DNA from: Hungatella sp.
Lineage (GTDB): Bacteria; Bacillota; Clostridia; Lachnospirales; Lachnospiraceae
NCBI GenBank assembly: GCA_022798105.1
Contig: JAAWLV010000002.1
Span: forward strand, 1-49,783
Direction of reading: 5' to 3'
DNA length: 49,783 bases
Shown: positions 25,231 through 34,255 of the stretch, in pieces
Position numbering within the stretch: the stretch's first letter is position 1
How the letters are laid out: each line of letters begins with the position of its first letter
The notes under the pieces: generated by a model
Databases searched by the model: none
Told to the model about the DNA's origin: nothing
What the model saw: the letters and a program-made list of their open reading frames with translations, nothing else
Translations under genes and position numbers: made by a program

Positions 25231-25477
25231 ATATACAAAGTATCGTTTTTTGCTTTTTTCGACAAACACGCGCAAAAATACGGCCTGGAGCCGGCCCTTC
25301 TCTTCGATTCTCCCGCCCCCGCATAAATTATCTGAAAACTCACATTCTATATAAGAAACTATTTTACTTCTCCAATTGACATGTAACGCCTTGGGAATTT
25401 TCCAACTACAATTAACTATTATCAGCAGCTGTTTGAGCCGCAAAGACTATTGCATACAGAAATGAGGGTATCAAGTA

Positions 25478-25798
25478 ATGAACGTAATGGAACGGATTGA
25501 TGAACTATGTAAACAGCACAATATAAGCAAGTACCGCCTGTCCCAGATAACCGGAATTGCCCAGTCTGCTTTTTCCAAAATGGCAAGGCAGCAGTCCTCC
25601 CTGTCCCTCGAGACCATCCAGCGGATCTGCGATGCCTTCGGCATCTCTGTGGCCCAGTTTTTTTCCAATGACGGGGAGTATCCTGATTTGACCGATGAAC
25701 AGAAGAAACTGTTGGACTGCTGGGCGCTGTTGGATCAAAAAAAGAGGGACTATGCCCTCCTTATGATTGAAAAACTGATTACTCTAACAAACCCATAA
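25478..25798 (+). CDS. XRE-family transcriptional regulator
   Basis: 106 residues and the only convincing + strand gene. The helix-turn-helix fills residues 5-65 (IDELCKQHNISKYRLSQITG, SLETIQRICDAFGISVAQFF). A short C-terminal region (LTDEQKKLLDCWALLDQKKR) resembles a dimerisation helix. It is divergent from the Tad operon, whose promoter lies 250 bases away inside a large palindrome. GAGGG precedes the ATG. Its last 20 bases overlap the end of the convergent helicase gene. Confidence 0.88.
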   Translation: MNVMERIDELCKQHNISKYRLSQITGIAQSAFSKMARQQSSLSLETIQRICDAFGISVAQFFSNDGEYPDLTDEQKKLLDCWALLDQKKRDYALLMIEKLITLTNP

Positions 25799-28700
25799 GT
25801 TCTTCCTGGCTCAGGCTTCCAAGGCTCACCATACCTTCGGTCACCACCTGCCCTGCCAGGGCCTCCTTCGCCCTCTGAAGCTTTAAAATGTTCTCCTCGA
25901 TGGTGTCCTTCACAACCAGACGGAACACAAGCACCTGCTTCTCCTGGCCGATGCGGTGGGCCCTGTCAGTGGCCTGGTTCTGGGCCGCCGCGTTCCACCA
26001 GGGATCGTAGTGGATCACCATGTCCGCTGCCGTTAAGTTCAGGCCTGTCCCTCCCGCCTTCAGGGAAATAAGAAACACAGGCACACCGTCCCTGTGGAAG
26101 GCATCCACCATGGCCTGCCTTTCTTCCCCGGGAGTCTGTCCTGTCAGCATGTAAAATCTCACGCCTTCTTTCTGAAGGCGTTCTCCGATAAGCCGGAGCA
26201 TGGAGGCAAACTGCGAGAACAGCAGGATCTTGTGGCCGGCCTCAATTCCCGACATGACTAACTCCATACAGGTCTCCAGTTTCGCCGATCCGGCCCGGTA
26301 ATCCTCGTAAACCAGCCTGGGATCGCAGCACACCTGGCGGATCCGGGTCAGGGACGCCAGAATCTGCAGTTTATCGCCCTCCCCGGCCTGGGTTAAAAGC
26401 TGCTGTCTCAGCTGCCAGGCGTGGGCTGTGTAAAGCTGTTTCTGCTCCCCCTCCATCCGGGAGTACACCACGGATTCCAGCTTGCCGGGAAGCTCCTTTA
26501 ACACATCGCTTTTCAGCCTTCGCAGAATAAAGGGAGCCGTCAGCTGCTTAAGCCTCTCCAGCGCCTTTTGGTCCCCCTCCCTTGCCACAGGCACCTCATA
26601 GTCCTTCTTAAATTTCTGGTAGGAAAACAGAAATCCCGGCATCACAAAGTCGAAAATACTCCACAGCTCACCCAGCCGGTTTTCCACAGGCGTGCCGGTC
26701 AGCGCGTATTTGGTGGCCGCCCTGACGGACTTTACCGCCCTGGCATTCTGGGTCCCGGGATTTTTAATATACTGAGCCTCGTCAATCACCTGGAACCGGA
26801 ACGAAAATCCCTGATACAGGGGCAGATCCCTCCGCAGCAGATCATAGGAGGTAATGATTACGTCATACCCCTGGGCATGAAGCAACCGATCCGCCCTCTC
26901 CTTAGAGGGCCCTGTGATCATCAGAGACTTTAAGGACGGGGCAAATGCCTCAATCTCGCACTGCCAGTTGTACACTAAGGATGCAGGGCAGACGATGAGG
27001 GACTGGACGGTCCGCTCTTCCTTCCTGGCCGCCGCATCCGCCAGGATGCTGATAATCTGTATGGTCTTTCCAAGGCCCATGTCGTCCGCCAGAAGCCCGC
27101 CAAAGCCCCACATATCCAGGGTCTTCAGCCACCGAAACCCTGTCTTTTGGTAATCTCTCAAGACGGCATCCATCTCTTTCGGCGCCTGAAGATCGCTGTC
27201 CTTTACAGACCGCATCCCCCGCACCATGGACTTGTACCGCTCATCCCTCATAAAGCGGATGTCCTCCTGCTCCCGAAACAAACCGTCCAGGTACAGAGCC
27301 CTGTATCTGGGAAGCCGGATACAGGTTTGCCCCAGATCCTTTTTCGACAGCCCAAGGCCGTCCGCCATCCGCACCACTGCCAGGAGGCCGTTGTCCTCCA
27401 GGCGCAGAAAATTCCCGCCCTTTAGGCGGAAGTAAGGCTTTTTCTGCCGGTAGGCCTCCAGAAGGCCGGCCATATCGCCGGCTGTCATGCCCTCGGCCTC
27501 AATGGTCAGATCAAGCCAGTGTTCCGCCGCCTGGACGCCCACGGACACCTTAGGCGGCTTAAGGATTTTAAGCCCCCTTCCCTCCTGCAAAAAACGCACC
27601 TCCCCCAGTGCCTTAAGCTGCTCCACGCCCTGGGAGAGAAACAAGAACAGGGCCTCCTCGTCGTCCTTTATCATCAGGTCGTTGGTTACAGGATCCTTAT
27701 ACTTAAAATACCGGGTTAGAATTTGGCTGATATAAAATTCTCCGGGAACATCCCGGCAAATGCTTCTTGGCAGTTTTACATCCTCCACCGGATGGAAGGA
27801 ATACTCCCCGTAGCTTAGAACCGGGGTAAGTACCACCTGGCCCGGAGCCGGATTTTCCAGGTCAAACCTGGCCTTAAGCTTTTGAGGCCGCAGGCTCTCC
27901 AGATCCAGATCCCCTGTATCCAGAAGTCCGTGTCGGTTAAGCCTTCTAAGAACCCTCTCCCAGAAAAGGGGCGCATCCTTTTCCCCTGCCGCCGCCTCAT
28001 AGGGGGCGGCATATCCCTGGGTCATCTGGGAGAAAAACACGCTGCCGTCCCTGGTCAGGTCTTCGTCGCAGATGTAAAGATAGTCGCCCTTCTGCACATA
28101 CAGATGCCTCTCCCCCAGAAACGTGCAGATCTCTTTATCTATGGATACGTTCAGGCCCTGGCGGCCTAACCGCCTTACAGCCACCATTCTGCCCGGATTG
28201 CGGCGGACTACCTTTACCGTACGGCGGATCCCGCCCGGGGTCTCCGCCTCCACCTCCTTTTCGGCCAGAAGGGCAAAAAAACGGTCCCGGATGCTCTTAG
28301 TGACAGTAAGCTCCCGCATGGACGGGCCGGGGGAATAAATGCTTTTCTGAAACTGTGCGCAACACTCCTCATAGGTCCCTGCCAGCTCCAGAACCAGGCC
28401 CAGAAGTTCCCTTGACTCAGGAGAAAAAGCCTCCATCGTGTGGTGGAAAGCCAGGTTTTTCCCGTACTCCCCATAGGTCCCCTGGCCCATGGCCCTGGCA
28501 AATGCAGCCAGATCCTTTATCACATACTGCCGATCCCGGCACAGACGGAACTCTGCCTTGATCTCCCGGCGCCCTATGAGTATCCTTGGCACCAGTCCGA
28601 TGCCCCGATGTTCGTCCTCCATCAGGATCTGTTCCACATCCTTGTTGGTGTATTCCCGTATCATGGCCCGCACCTGGGAGGATGTGGATACAGGCTCTTC

Positions 28701-28925
28701 GGGCCGCTGGGAGGCCTGGGACATATAGTGGGCGAACAATGCCTTTTCATGGGGACACATGTCTTTGTAGGAATTTCCCCGGGCACAGGAACAAGAGCAG
28801 CTGTTGACATAGCTGCCCTTGACTTCCAACCGTACCTTGTAGATTTCTCTGCCGTCTTTTACCTGGCCGCTTATTCCGACCTCGCCTTTCCAGAAAGCCT
28901 TTGTCTGCATTCCGGTTATTTCCAT
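25779..28925 (-). CDS. SWIM zinc-finger SNF2-family helicase
   Basis: 1048 residues from the ATG at 28925, which has a GGGGGAAG site; an in-frame ATG at 28940 sits only one base from the argS stop and is less likely. An N-terminal SWIM zinc finger (CSCSC...CPHEKAL) precedes a long middle domain and the SNF2 motor: LADDMGLGKTIQI, VIDEAQYIKN, LTGTPVENRL, and DPWWNAAAQNQATDRAHRIGQ. Such proteins translocate on double-stranded DNA; their bacterial role is poorly defined. It is in one unit with argS and converges on the XRE gene with a 20-bp overlap. Confidence 0.93.
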   Translation of the reverse strand: MEITGMQTKAFWKGEVGISGQVKDGREIYKVRLEVKGSYVNSCSCSCARGNSYKDMCPHEKALFAHYMSQASQRPEEPVSTSSQVRAMIREYTNKDVEQILMEDEHRGIGLVPRILIGRREIKAEFRLCRDRQYVIKDLAAFARAMGQGTYGEYGKNLAFHHTMEAFSPESRELLGLVLELAGTYEECCAQFQKSIYSPGPSMRELTVTKSIRDRFFALLAEKEVEAETPGGIRRTVKVVRRNPGRMVAVRRLGRQGLNVSIDKEICTFLGERHLYVQKGDYLYICDEDLTRDGSVFFSQMTQGYAAPYEAAAGEKDAPLFWERVLRRLNRHGLLDTGDLDLESLRPQKLKARFDLENPAPGQVVLTPVLSYGEYSFHPVEDVKLPRSICRDVPGEFYISQILTRYFKYKDPVTNDLMIKDDEEALFLFLSQGVEQLKALGEVRFLQEGRGLKILKPPKVSVGVQAAEHWLDLTIEAEGMTAGDMAGLLEAYRQKKPYFRLKGGNFLRLEDNGLLAVVRMADGLGLSKKDLGQTCIRLPRYRALYLDGLFREQEDIRFMRDERYKSMVRGMRSVKDSDLQAPKEMDAVLRDYQKTGFRWLKTLDMWGFGGLLADDMGLGKTIQIISILADAAARKEERTVQSLIVCPASLVYNWQCEIEAFAPSLKSLMITGPSKERADRLLHAQGYDVIITSYDLLRRDLPLYQGFSFRFQVIDEAQYIKNPGTQNARAVKSVRAATKYALTGTPVENRLGELWSIFDFVMPGFLFSYQKFKKDYEVPVAREGDQKALERLKQLTAPFILRRLKSDVLKELPGKLESVVYSRMEGEQKQLYTAHAWQLRQQLLTQAGEGDKLQILASLTRIRQVCCDPRLVYEDYRAGSAKLETCMELVMSGIEAGHKILLFSQFASMLRLIGERLQKEGVRFYMLTGQTPGEERQAMVDAFHRDGVPVFLISLKAGGTGLNLTAADMVIHYDPWWNAAAQNQATDRAHRIGQEKQVLVFRLVVKDTIEENILKLQRAKEALAGQVVTEGMVSLGSLSQEELMGLLE

Positions 28926-28940
28926 CGGATCTTCCCCCAT

Positions 28941-30719
28941 CTACATCCGCTCCGGCGCCTCAAATCCCAACAGCTCAATGCACGTCTCCAGCACGCCCTT
29001 TGTCAGGGTGATGAGCTTAATAAAGCTTGCCTGGCGCGCCTCATCCTCCTCCTTTAAGATCATGGTGCTGTTGTAAAATTTATTAAATACGTCAGACAGC
29101 TCGTAAATAAACTGGCAGATTTTGTGGGGTGCCGTCTCCGCAAAGCTGTTCTCTATAACCTCGTTGTATTTGGTCAGCTGCAGCATCAGATTCTTCTCTG
29201 CCTCGCCGGCAGCCCCCAAAAGCTTCCCGCCGTCCGAAAGCTCTTTCCCAAGCTCCCGGTACTTTGCCAGGATCGATTTAATGCGCACAATGGTGTACAG
29301 GATGTAGGGCCCTGTGTTTCCCTCAAAGGAGATGAACCTGTCCATGTCAAAGATGTAGTCCTTGGAAGCCTGGTTGGACAGATCCCCGTATTTTAACGCC
29401 GCAAGCCCGATGATCCCTGCCGTCTTTCTGGCCTCCTCCGGGGACACGGTGCGGTTCTCCATAATACGGCCGTACACCGCCTCGTTGATATCCGCAACCA
29501 GATGTTCCAGCCGCATGACGCCGCCCTCCCTGGTTTTAAAGGGCTTCCCGTCCTTGCCGTTCATGGTGCCGAACATCAGGTGGATCATAGGCGTATCCTC
29601 CTTGACGTACCCGGCCCTTTTGGCAGTCCGGAACACCTGGATAAAATGCAGTTCCTGCCGCTTGTCCGTAATATAGATATATTTGGACGGAGAATACTCC
29701 TTCTCCCGCTCAATGAGCGTCCCCAGATCCGAGGTGGCGTACAGCGCCGCCCCGTCGGACTTTCGGATAATGCAGGGAGGAAGCTCCTTGGAATCCGTGT
29801 CCTTTGCAATGTCCACCACCAGGGCGCCCTGGCTTTCGTAGGCCAGCCCCTTTTTCTGAAGATCCTCAATAAGCCCCGGAATATACTGCTGGGCATCGCT
29901 CTCGCCCTTCCACAGATCAAAGGTCACACCCAGATTCCCGTAGTTTTTCTTCAGGTCCGCCAGGGACACATTCATAATATGCCGCCAGATGGCCCGGTAG
30001 GGCTCATATCCGTTCTGCAGCCTGAAGGTGGCCTCCTGGGCCCTGGCCTTAAAGGCCTCGTCCTCTTTTGACTTTGCGCTGGCCGCAGGGTAGATGTCCT
30101 CCAGCTCACTGATGGTAAACGGCGCCTCCGGGGGATACTCCCCCTCAAATGTCTGATCAAAATAGGGAAGATCCGGTTTGCGGTCCTTAAGCTCCTCGAT
30201 AATCAGCCCCATCTGCAGCCCCCAGTCCCCCAGATGCACGTCCCCGATCATGTTGTAGCCCAGAAATCTCCCCAGGCGTTTTATGCTCTCACCGATGATG
30301 GCGGATCGCAGGTGGCCCACATGGAGAGGCTTGGCCACATTGGCGCCGCCGTAATCCACGATGACCGTCTCGCCCTTTCCCGTCTCCTCCAGGCCGTATT
30401 TTGGATTCGCTTCCATGTCAGTCAAGTAGGACGCCAGGTAGGCCTCGGCGAGCCGGATGTTGATAAATCCGGGCATTACCGCCGTCACCTGGGCAAACAT
30501 GTCCTTTTGGGGGCCGGCTAAAAGCCTTTCCGTCACCTCCGCGGCAATGTCAATGGGTTTCTTTTTATATGTCTTGGCAGCCGCCATGGCGCCGTTGCAC
30601 TGGTACTCGCACAGATCCGGGCGGTTGGACAGAGTCACCCTGGCATAGCCGTCATCATATCCGCAGGCTGTAAACGCCGGCTTCATCGCTTCCGCAATGC
30701 AGTCAAGAATTTTTTTCAT
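28941..30719 (-). CDS. argS: Arginyl-tRNA synthetase
   Basis: 592 residues. The class I HIGH motif is HVGH (ANVAKPLHVGHLRSAIIGES). The N-terminal Arg-S additional domain and a C-terminal DALR anticodon domain (ILYTIVRIKSILAKYRELG onwards to the end) are present, and the length is normal. It charges tRNA-Arg and is expected to be essential. Its ATG overlaps the flippase stop as ATGA, but it has its own promoter at 30753-30781 and a GAGGAGA site. The stop is followed directly by the helicase. Confidence 0.97.
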   Translation of the reverse strand: MKKILDCIAEAMKPAFTACGYDDGYARVTLSNRPDLCEYQCNGAMAAAKTYKKKPIDIAAEVTERLLAGPQKDMFAQVTAVMPGFINIRLAEAYLASYLTDMEANPKYGLEETGKGETVIVDYGGANVAKPLHVGHLRSAIIGESIKRLGRFLGYNMIGDVHLGDWGLQMGLIIEELKDRKPDLPYFDQTFEGEYPPEAPFTISELEDIYPAASAKSKEDEAFKARAQEATFRLQNGYEPYRAIWRHIMNVSLADLKKNYGNLGVTFDLWKGESDAQQYIPGLIEDLQKKGLAYESQGALVVDIAKDTDSKELPPCIIRKSDGAALYATSDLGTLIEREKEYSPSKYIYITDKRQELHFIQVFRTAKRAGYVKEDTPMIHLMFGTMNGKDGKPFKTREGGVMRLEHLVADINEAVYGRIMENRTVSPEEARKTAGIIGLAALKYGDLSNQASKDYIFDMDRFISFEGNTGPYILYTIVRIKSILAKYRELGKELSDGGKLLGAAGEAEKNLMLQLTKYNEVIENSFAETAPHKICQFIYELSDVFNKFYNSTMILKEEDEARQASFIKLITLTKGVLETCIELLGFEAPERM

Positions 30720-32203
30720 AGATGTTTGTCTCCTCGTTTTATCGGTGGATCAATTATACTAGACTTTTCGGCGGAAATCAATGACAAGTCTGTTTTTTTG
30801 GCTTTCCTGTATATTGAATTTCCCCACGCCGCCAGAATAATCCCGTACACCGCCGTCCCCGCCAAAACGCTTGCTATGACGGAAAAAGCCCCGTCAAGGC
30901 TTCGCTGCACCGCGGCCACAGCCATGGCCATAGCCCCTGTAGGCAGCAAGTATCTGGCAAACGCCCGGATAATCGGTCTGTACCTGGCAAAGCCCCTGAC
31001 AGCATGCAGCTGTCTGATCGTGGAAACACTTTCAGCCGCGACGGAGGCGATGACAGCGCCCATTGCACCCATGCCCAGACCGCGGACAAAGACAACATTC
31101 AAAACCACATTGACGGCGGCGGCCAGAGTCACCGCAACGGTATAATCCCTCTGCCGGTTCATGGCAATTAAAAAATTGCCGGTCATCTGCCCCAGGCTTA
31201 AGATTATAAACAGCAAACTTTCCGCCTGCATCAGCCCTATAACAGGCTCATACCCTTTTCCGAAAAAGAGAGGGACAAACTCGTTTGAAACCAGTATGCA
31301 TCCTGCCGTCATCGGCATGGCCAGCAAACATACAGCGTTGAGAGTCTTTTTGTAATACGCTTCTATCTGGTCTGTTTCATGGTTCCTGCAGGCAACGGCG
31401 ATTCTGGGCGTCACCACCGTAATGAACGCCGAGGGCAGCATCAGGGCAAGCCTGACGATTTTTTCCGTCTGGGAATAGTATCCCACTTCCGTTGTATTGC
31501 AAAGGCTTCCCAGCATGGTCTTATCCAGCACCGTATATAACTGGATGGAGATGAGGGGAACAAACAGTCCCATTATCTCTCTTGTATTTCGGAACATATG
31601 TATTTGATGGATTCCCGGCCACAGAACCTCCCGAAACACATAGGGCCACATGGTCAGATTCCCAAGAAGCATTGCCGCCGCGAGAATCAGCGTATACAGC
31701 CACAGATCATCGGTTTTGTTCACAAACAGAAAAATAAGGACGGTTCCCGCAAGCTTAACGGCGCTGTTTTTTATGGCGGTTATTTTAAAATTTTCGGTTC
31801 CGTGAAAATACCAGGTTATATCCCCGCTCCATGAAAAAACCGTAAGATACTGGATTGCAAACAAGGTTCTGTACCGGGGCATAAAATTCAGAAAAAAGAC
31901 GGTATAGGCAGCCAGAACCAGAATGCCGGACAGCGCCCTGAAAAAAAATATCTCCCAGAACAGGATGCTTCGCTGCTTCTTGTCATTCTGACGGACGGCA
32001 ATTTCCCTCTGGGCAAAGTATACGGTCCCTGTGGCGGCCGCAAGGCCGAAATATGAGACAATTCCAAAGGTATAGCTGTAATCCCCTATGGCCGTGGCCC
32101 CAAGGACTCTGGAAATATAGGGCGTTGTGATCAGAGGGACCATGATTGTGACGATCTGATACAGCAGATTATAAATGTAATTGATTCCCATACTCTTTTT
32201 CAT
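30716..32203 (-). CDS. wzx: Wzx-type polysaccharide flippase
   Basis: 495 residues from the ATG at 32203; the ORF-track start at 32275 adds a soluble leader that overlaps the previous gene and does not fit the family. About 12-14 membrane helices are seen. It starts MKKSMGINYIYNLLYQIVTIMVPLITTPYISRVLG-like, the standard N-terminus of the family. It should move lipid-linked repeat units across the membrane for Wzy to polymerise. It overlaps the upstream glycosyltransferase stop as ATGA and the argS start likewise. Confidence 0.92.
   Translation of the reverse strand: MKKSMGINYIYNLLYQIVTIMVPLITTPYISRVLGATAIGDYSYTFGIVSYFGLAAATGTVYFAQREIAVRQNDKKQRSILFWEIFFFRALSGILVLAAYTVFFLNFMPRYRTLFAIQYLTVFSWSGDITWYFHGTENFKITAIKNSAVKLAGTVLIFLFVNKTDDLWLYTLILAAAMLLGNLTMWPYVFREVLWPGIHQIHMFRNTREIMGLFVPLISIQLYTVLDKTMLGSLCNTTEVGYYSQTEKIVRLALMLPSAFITVVTPRIAVACRNHETDQIEAYYKKTLNAVCLLAMPMTAGCILVSNEFVPLFFGKGYEPVIGLMQAESLLFIILSLGQMTGNFLIAMNRQRDYTVAVTLAAAVNVVLNVVFVRGLGMGAMGAVIASVAAESVSTIRQLHAVRGFARYRPIIRAFARYLLPTGAMAMAVAAVQRSLDGAFSVIASVLAGTAVYGIILAAWGNSIYRKAKKTDLSLISAEKSSIIDPPIKRGDKHL
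30753..30781 (-). promoter_or_regulatory. Internal promoter of argS inside the flippase gene
   Basis: On the minus strand, TTGATT (30781-30776), 17 bp, then TATAAT (30758-30753), about 27 bases before the argS ribosome binding region and start. This would keep argS and the helicase expressed whatever the state of the upstream polysaccharide operon. Confidence 0.75.
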
Positions 32204-33345
32204 TGCTGTTCTCCCTGTGCATCCGCTGTCCCATGGCTGATAACCCGCCAAATCCTGGCAGCCACATTGTCCCATGAGTACTCATTCAGGTAATATTCCC
32301 GGTTGTCTTTCACATTTGCGAAAACCGCCTCATCGCCCAGCAGCCTCTCCATCAGGCCGGCCAGCTCTTCCGCGCTCTGACTGCGCAGAAGATACCCTGT
32401 GTTCCCCTCGTCAATAAAGTAAGGCATCTCAAAGGCATTGCGGCCGATACAGGGAAGCCCGAAAGCAAGAGCCTCCGCAAACACCAGCCCATAGGCCTCA
32501 AATAGGGAGGGCATGCAGAATATATCGCACAGGTTAAAATACTCTGCCAGCTTATCCCCGGGCACATCGCCTAAAACATAAATGTTGGAACCGCACAGCC
32601 CCAGATTTTTTGGCCCTGCAATATACAGCCTGGCGTCAGGCCGTTTCCTGCAAAGCCTTTTAAATGCCTCCACAACCAACGGCCCGTTCTTCCTTTCAAA
32701 ATCCCTTCCCACAAACAGTATTTTGTTCCGCTTTTTTCCTGACGTGTCGATCCGACCGGGATCCAGGTTTATGCCTCCGCCCGCATGGAACACATTATTT
32801 TGACCAATCCCGTACTGCTGTGTCAGTTCTTTTTTCAGCCATTTCCCCATGGTAAAGACGGCGGTCCCTTCCTGCATAAACATTCTCTGCCCGTATTCGT
32901 TACAGTCAATCAGCCTTTTGGGAAGATAGGAATAACCGCTGACTTTAAACAGCCCCGGCTCCTCCTCAAACATTTTTTTCACGTAGCCGTAGTGCAGATC
33001 GATGTAGAGATACTGGTTTCTCCCGTTTTCCACAGACGGCATGTACTCAAACTGCAGCATGGGATAAGGCGCCTGGCGGATGGCAGGTTCTAAGCGGCGC
33101 TCAATCAGCGCCTTTTGAGCCTTCACGGGAAGCAGGGTGCTGCTGCCTGATACCTGGCATACCTTTTTTAAAACCTTGTAGGACAGCGACAAAATACGCT
33201 TATTATCGGAAAACCCCGTATCCACATCAACCACCGAATAATACCTGCCAAGGCTCTGCCTTAAATTCCAGTATGTCCCGGACCATGATTTTATCTTATC
33301 CTTTTTCCAGGGGCAGGCGTATATCAGCTTCTGCTCATTTGCCAT
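32200..33345 (-). CDS. Glycosyltransferase family 4 protein
   Basis: 381 residues, GT-B fold. The C-terminal nucleotide-sugar half has NKILFVGRDFERKNG, ARLYIAGP and the Glu-rich EAYGLVFAEALAFGLP motif of retaining GT4 enzymes. The sugar donor cannot be told. It overlaps the GT2 gene by 11 bases and the flippase start by four, so it is part of the polysaccharide operon. Confidence 0.9.
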   Translation of the reverse strand: MANEQKLIYACPWKKDKIKSWSGTYWNLRQSLGRYYSVVDVDTGFSDNKRILSLSYKVLKKVCQVSGSSTLLPVKAQKALIERRLEPAIRQAPYPMLQFEYMPSVENGRNQYLYIDLHYGYVKKMFEEEPGLFKVSGYSYLPKRLIDCNEYGQRMFMQEGTAVFTMGKWLKKELTQQYGIGQNNVFHAGGGINLDPGRIDTSGKKRNKILFVGRDFERKNGPLVVEAFKRLCRKRPDARLYIAGPKNLGLCGSNIYVLGDVPGDKLAEYFNLCDIFCMPSLFEAYGLVFAEALAFGLPCIGRNAFEMPYFIDEGNTGYLLRSQSAEELAGLMERLLGDEAVFANVKDNREYYLNEYSWDNVAARIWRVISHGTADAQGEQQ

Positions 33346-34255
33346 CCTTTATCCCCTCCCTCTCATCCATAAGCCTTAAAAAAACGCGGGCGGATATTAT
33401 GGTCTGTTCAAATTCAAAGAGTGCCTTATCCACTCTCAGAGGCAGAACTGTCCTTGTGGCCGTCCCCTCATTGTGTATCACTTTAAGTTCAGGAGAAAAC
33501 AAAAGCTTAAGCCCCTGCTCCCGGCACAGATAGTGCAGAATCCCTTCCTCCAGGTACATAAACGTGCCGGGGTAAAGTCCCTCCGGAAAGTGTCTGATAT
33601 ATTCGGGCCCCAAAATTAAAAAAGCGCCATGAAGGACCACACCGCTTTTTTCCCGCTGATTTCCCCTGGCCTTGCGGCGTCTGCAAAGCGCCGTTTTCGC
33701 TCTGTGAAATACAGGGTAGGTTCCCGTAAGTTTGAGGAACGTGAAGAGTCTGATATTTTTCCTGTAAACCTTTATCAGCCTTTTCAAATCGCTTCTTCCA
33801 TACCCCTGTTCCCTCAATGGATTTTGATAAATCCCTTTGTAGGGCGAATAAATATCCGGCCCGCACACCCCGAAACCTTGTTTCTCAAAAACCTCCGCCA
33901 TTGTGTCAAAAAAGTTTTCCTGCTGTATCTCAATGTCGTTGTTCATAAGAATGATAAAATCCGGCTCCCCGTCCTTAAGGGCGCACCTGTAACCGATATT
34001 ATTTCCGCAGGCAAAGCCCCGGTTCTCTTTTTCCAGAATTATGCGTATCCCGTCTCCACAGCCGTACTTTTCATTTAACAGCCGCCCGCTTTCATTGGAC
34101 GAGCCGTTGTCGACCACGATTACCTTAACCTCCGTCCTGACGCTTACGGCCCTTTGCATCAATACAGACTCGATACACTTGACAGTGTCGTTAAAGGCAT
34201 TGTAGTGTAAAATGACGCAGTACACCTTTGCCGGACAGCTTTCATCAAACCTCAT
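33335..34255 (-). CDS. Glycosyltransferase family 2 protein (rhamnosyltransferase-like)
   Basis: 306 residues, GT-A fold. The core runs VYCVILHYNAFNDTVKCIESV, VIVVDNGSSNESG, NRGFACGNNIGY, and the metal-binding region ILMNNDIEI. The pattern is close to WbbL-type rhamnosyltransferases, though the sugar is inference. A large C-terminal half completes the fold. It overlaps Wzy by 11 bases and the GT4 gene by 11. Confidence 0.88.
   Translation of the reverse strand: MRFDESCPAKVYCVILHYNAFNDTVKCIESVLMQRAVSVRTEVKVIVVDNGSSNESGRLLNEKYGCGDGIRIILEKENRGFACGNNIGYRCALKDGEPDFIILMNNDIEIQQENFFDTMAEVFEKQGFGVCGPDIYSPYKGIYQNPLREQGYGRSDLKRLIKVYRKNIRLFTFLKLTGTYPVFHRAKTALCRRRKARGNQREKSGVVLHGAFLILGPEYIRHFPEGLYPGTFMYLEEGILHYLCREQGLKLLFSPELKVIHNEGTATRTVLPLRVDKALFEFEQTIISARVFLRLMDEREGIKDGK

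Noticed and set aside
25376-25412. TTGACA and TACAAT considered as the XRE promoter
   Set aside because: The spacing between them is 25 bp, too long for a normal promoter, so it was not listed.
25222-25443. 73-codon minus-strand ORF in the gap between the tad promoter and the XRE gene
   Set aside because: No ribosome binding site, no family, and it would lie upstream of the tad promoter; the sequence looks regulatory.
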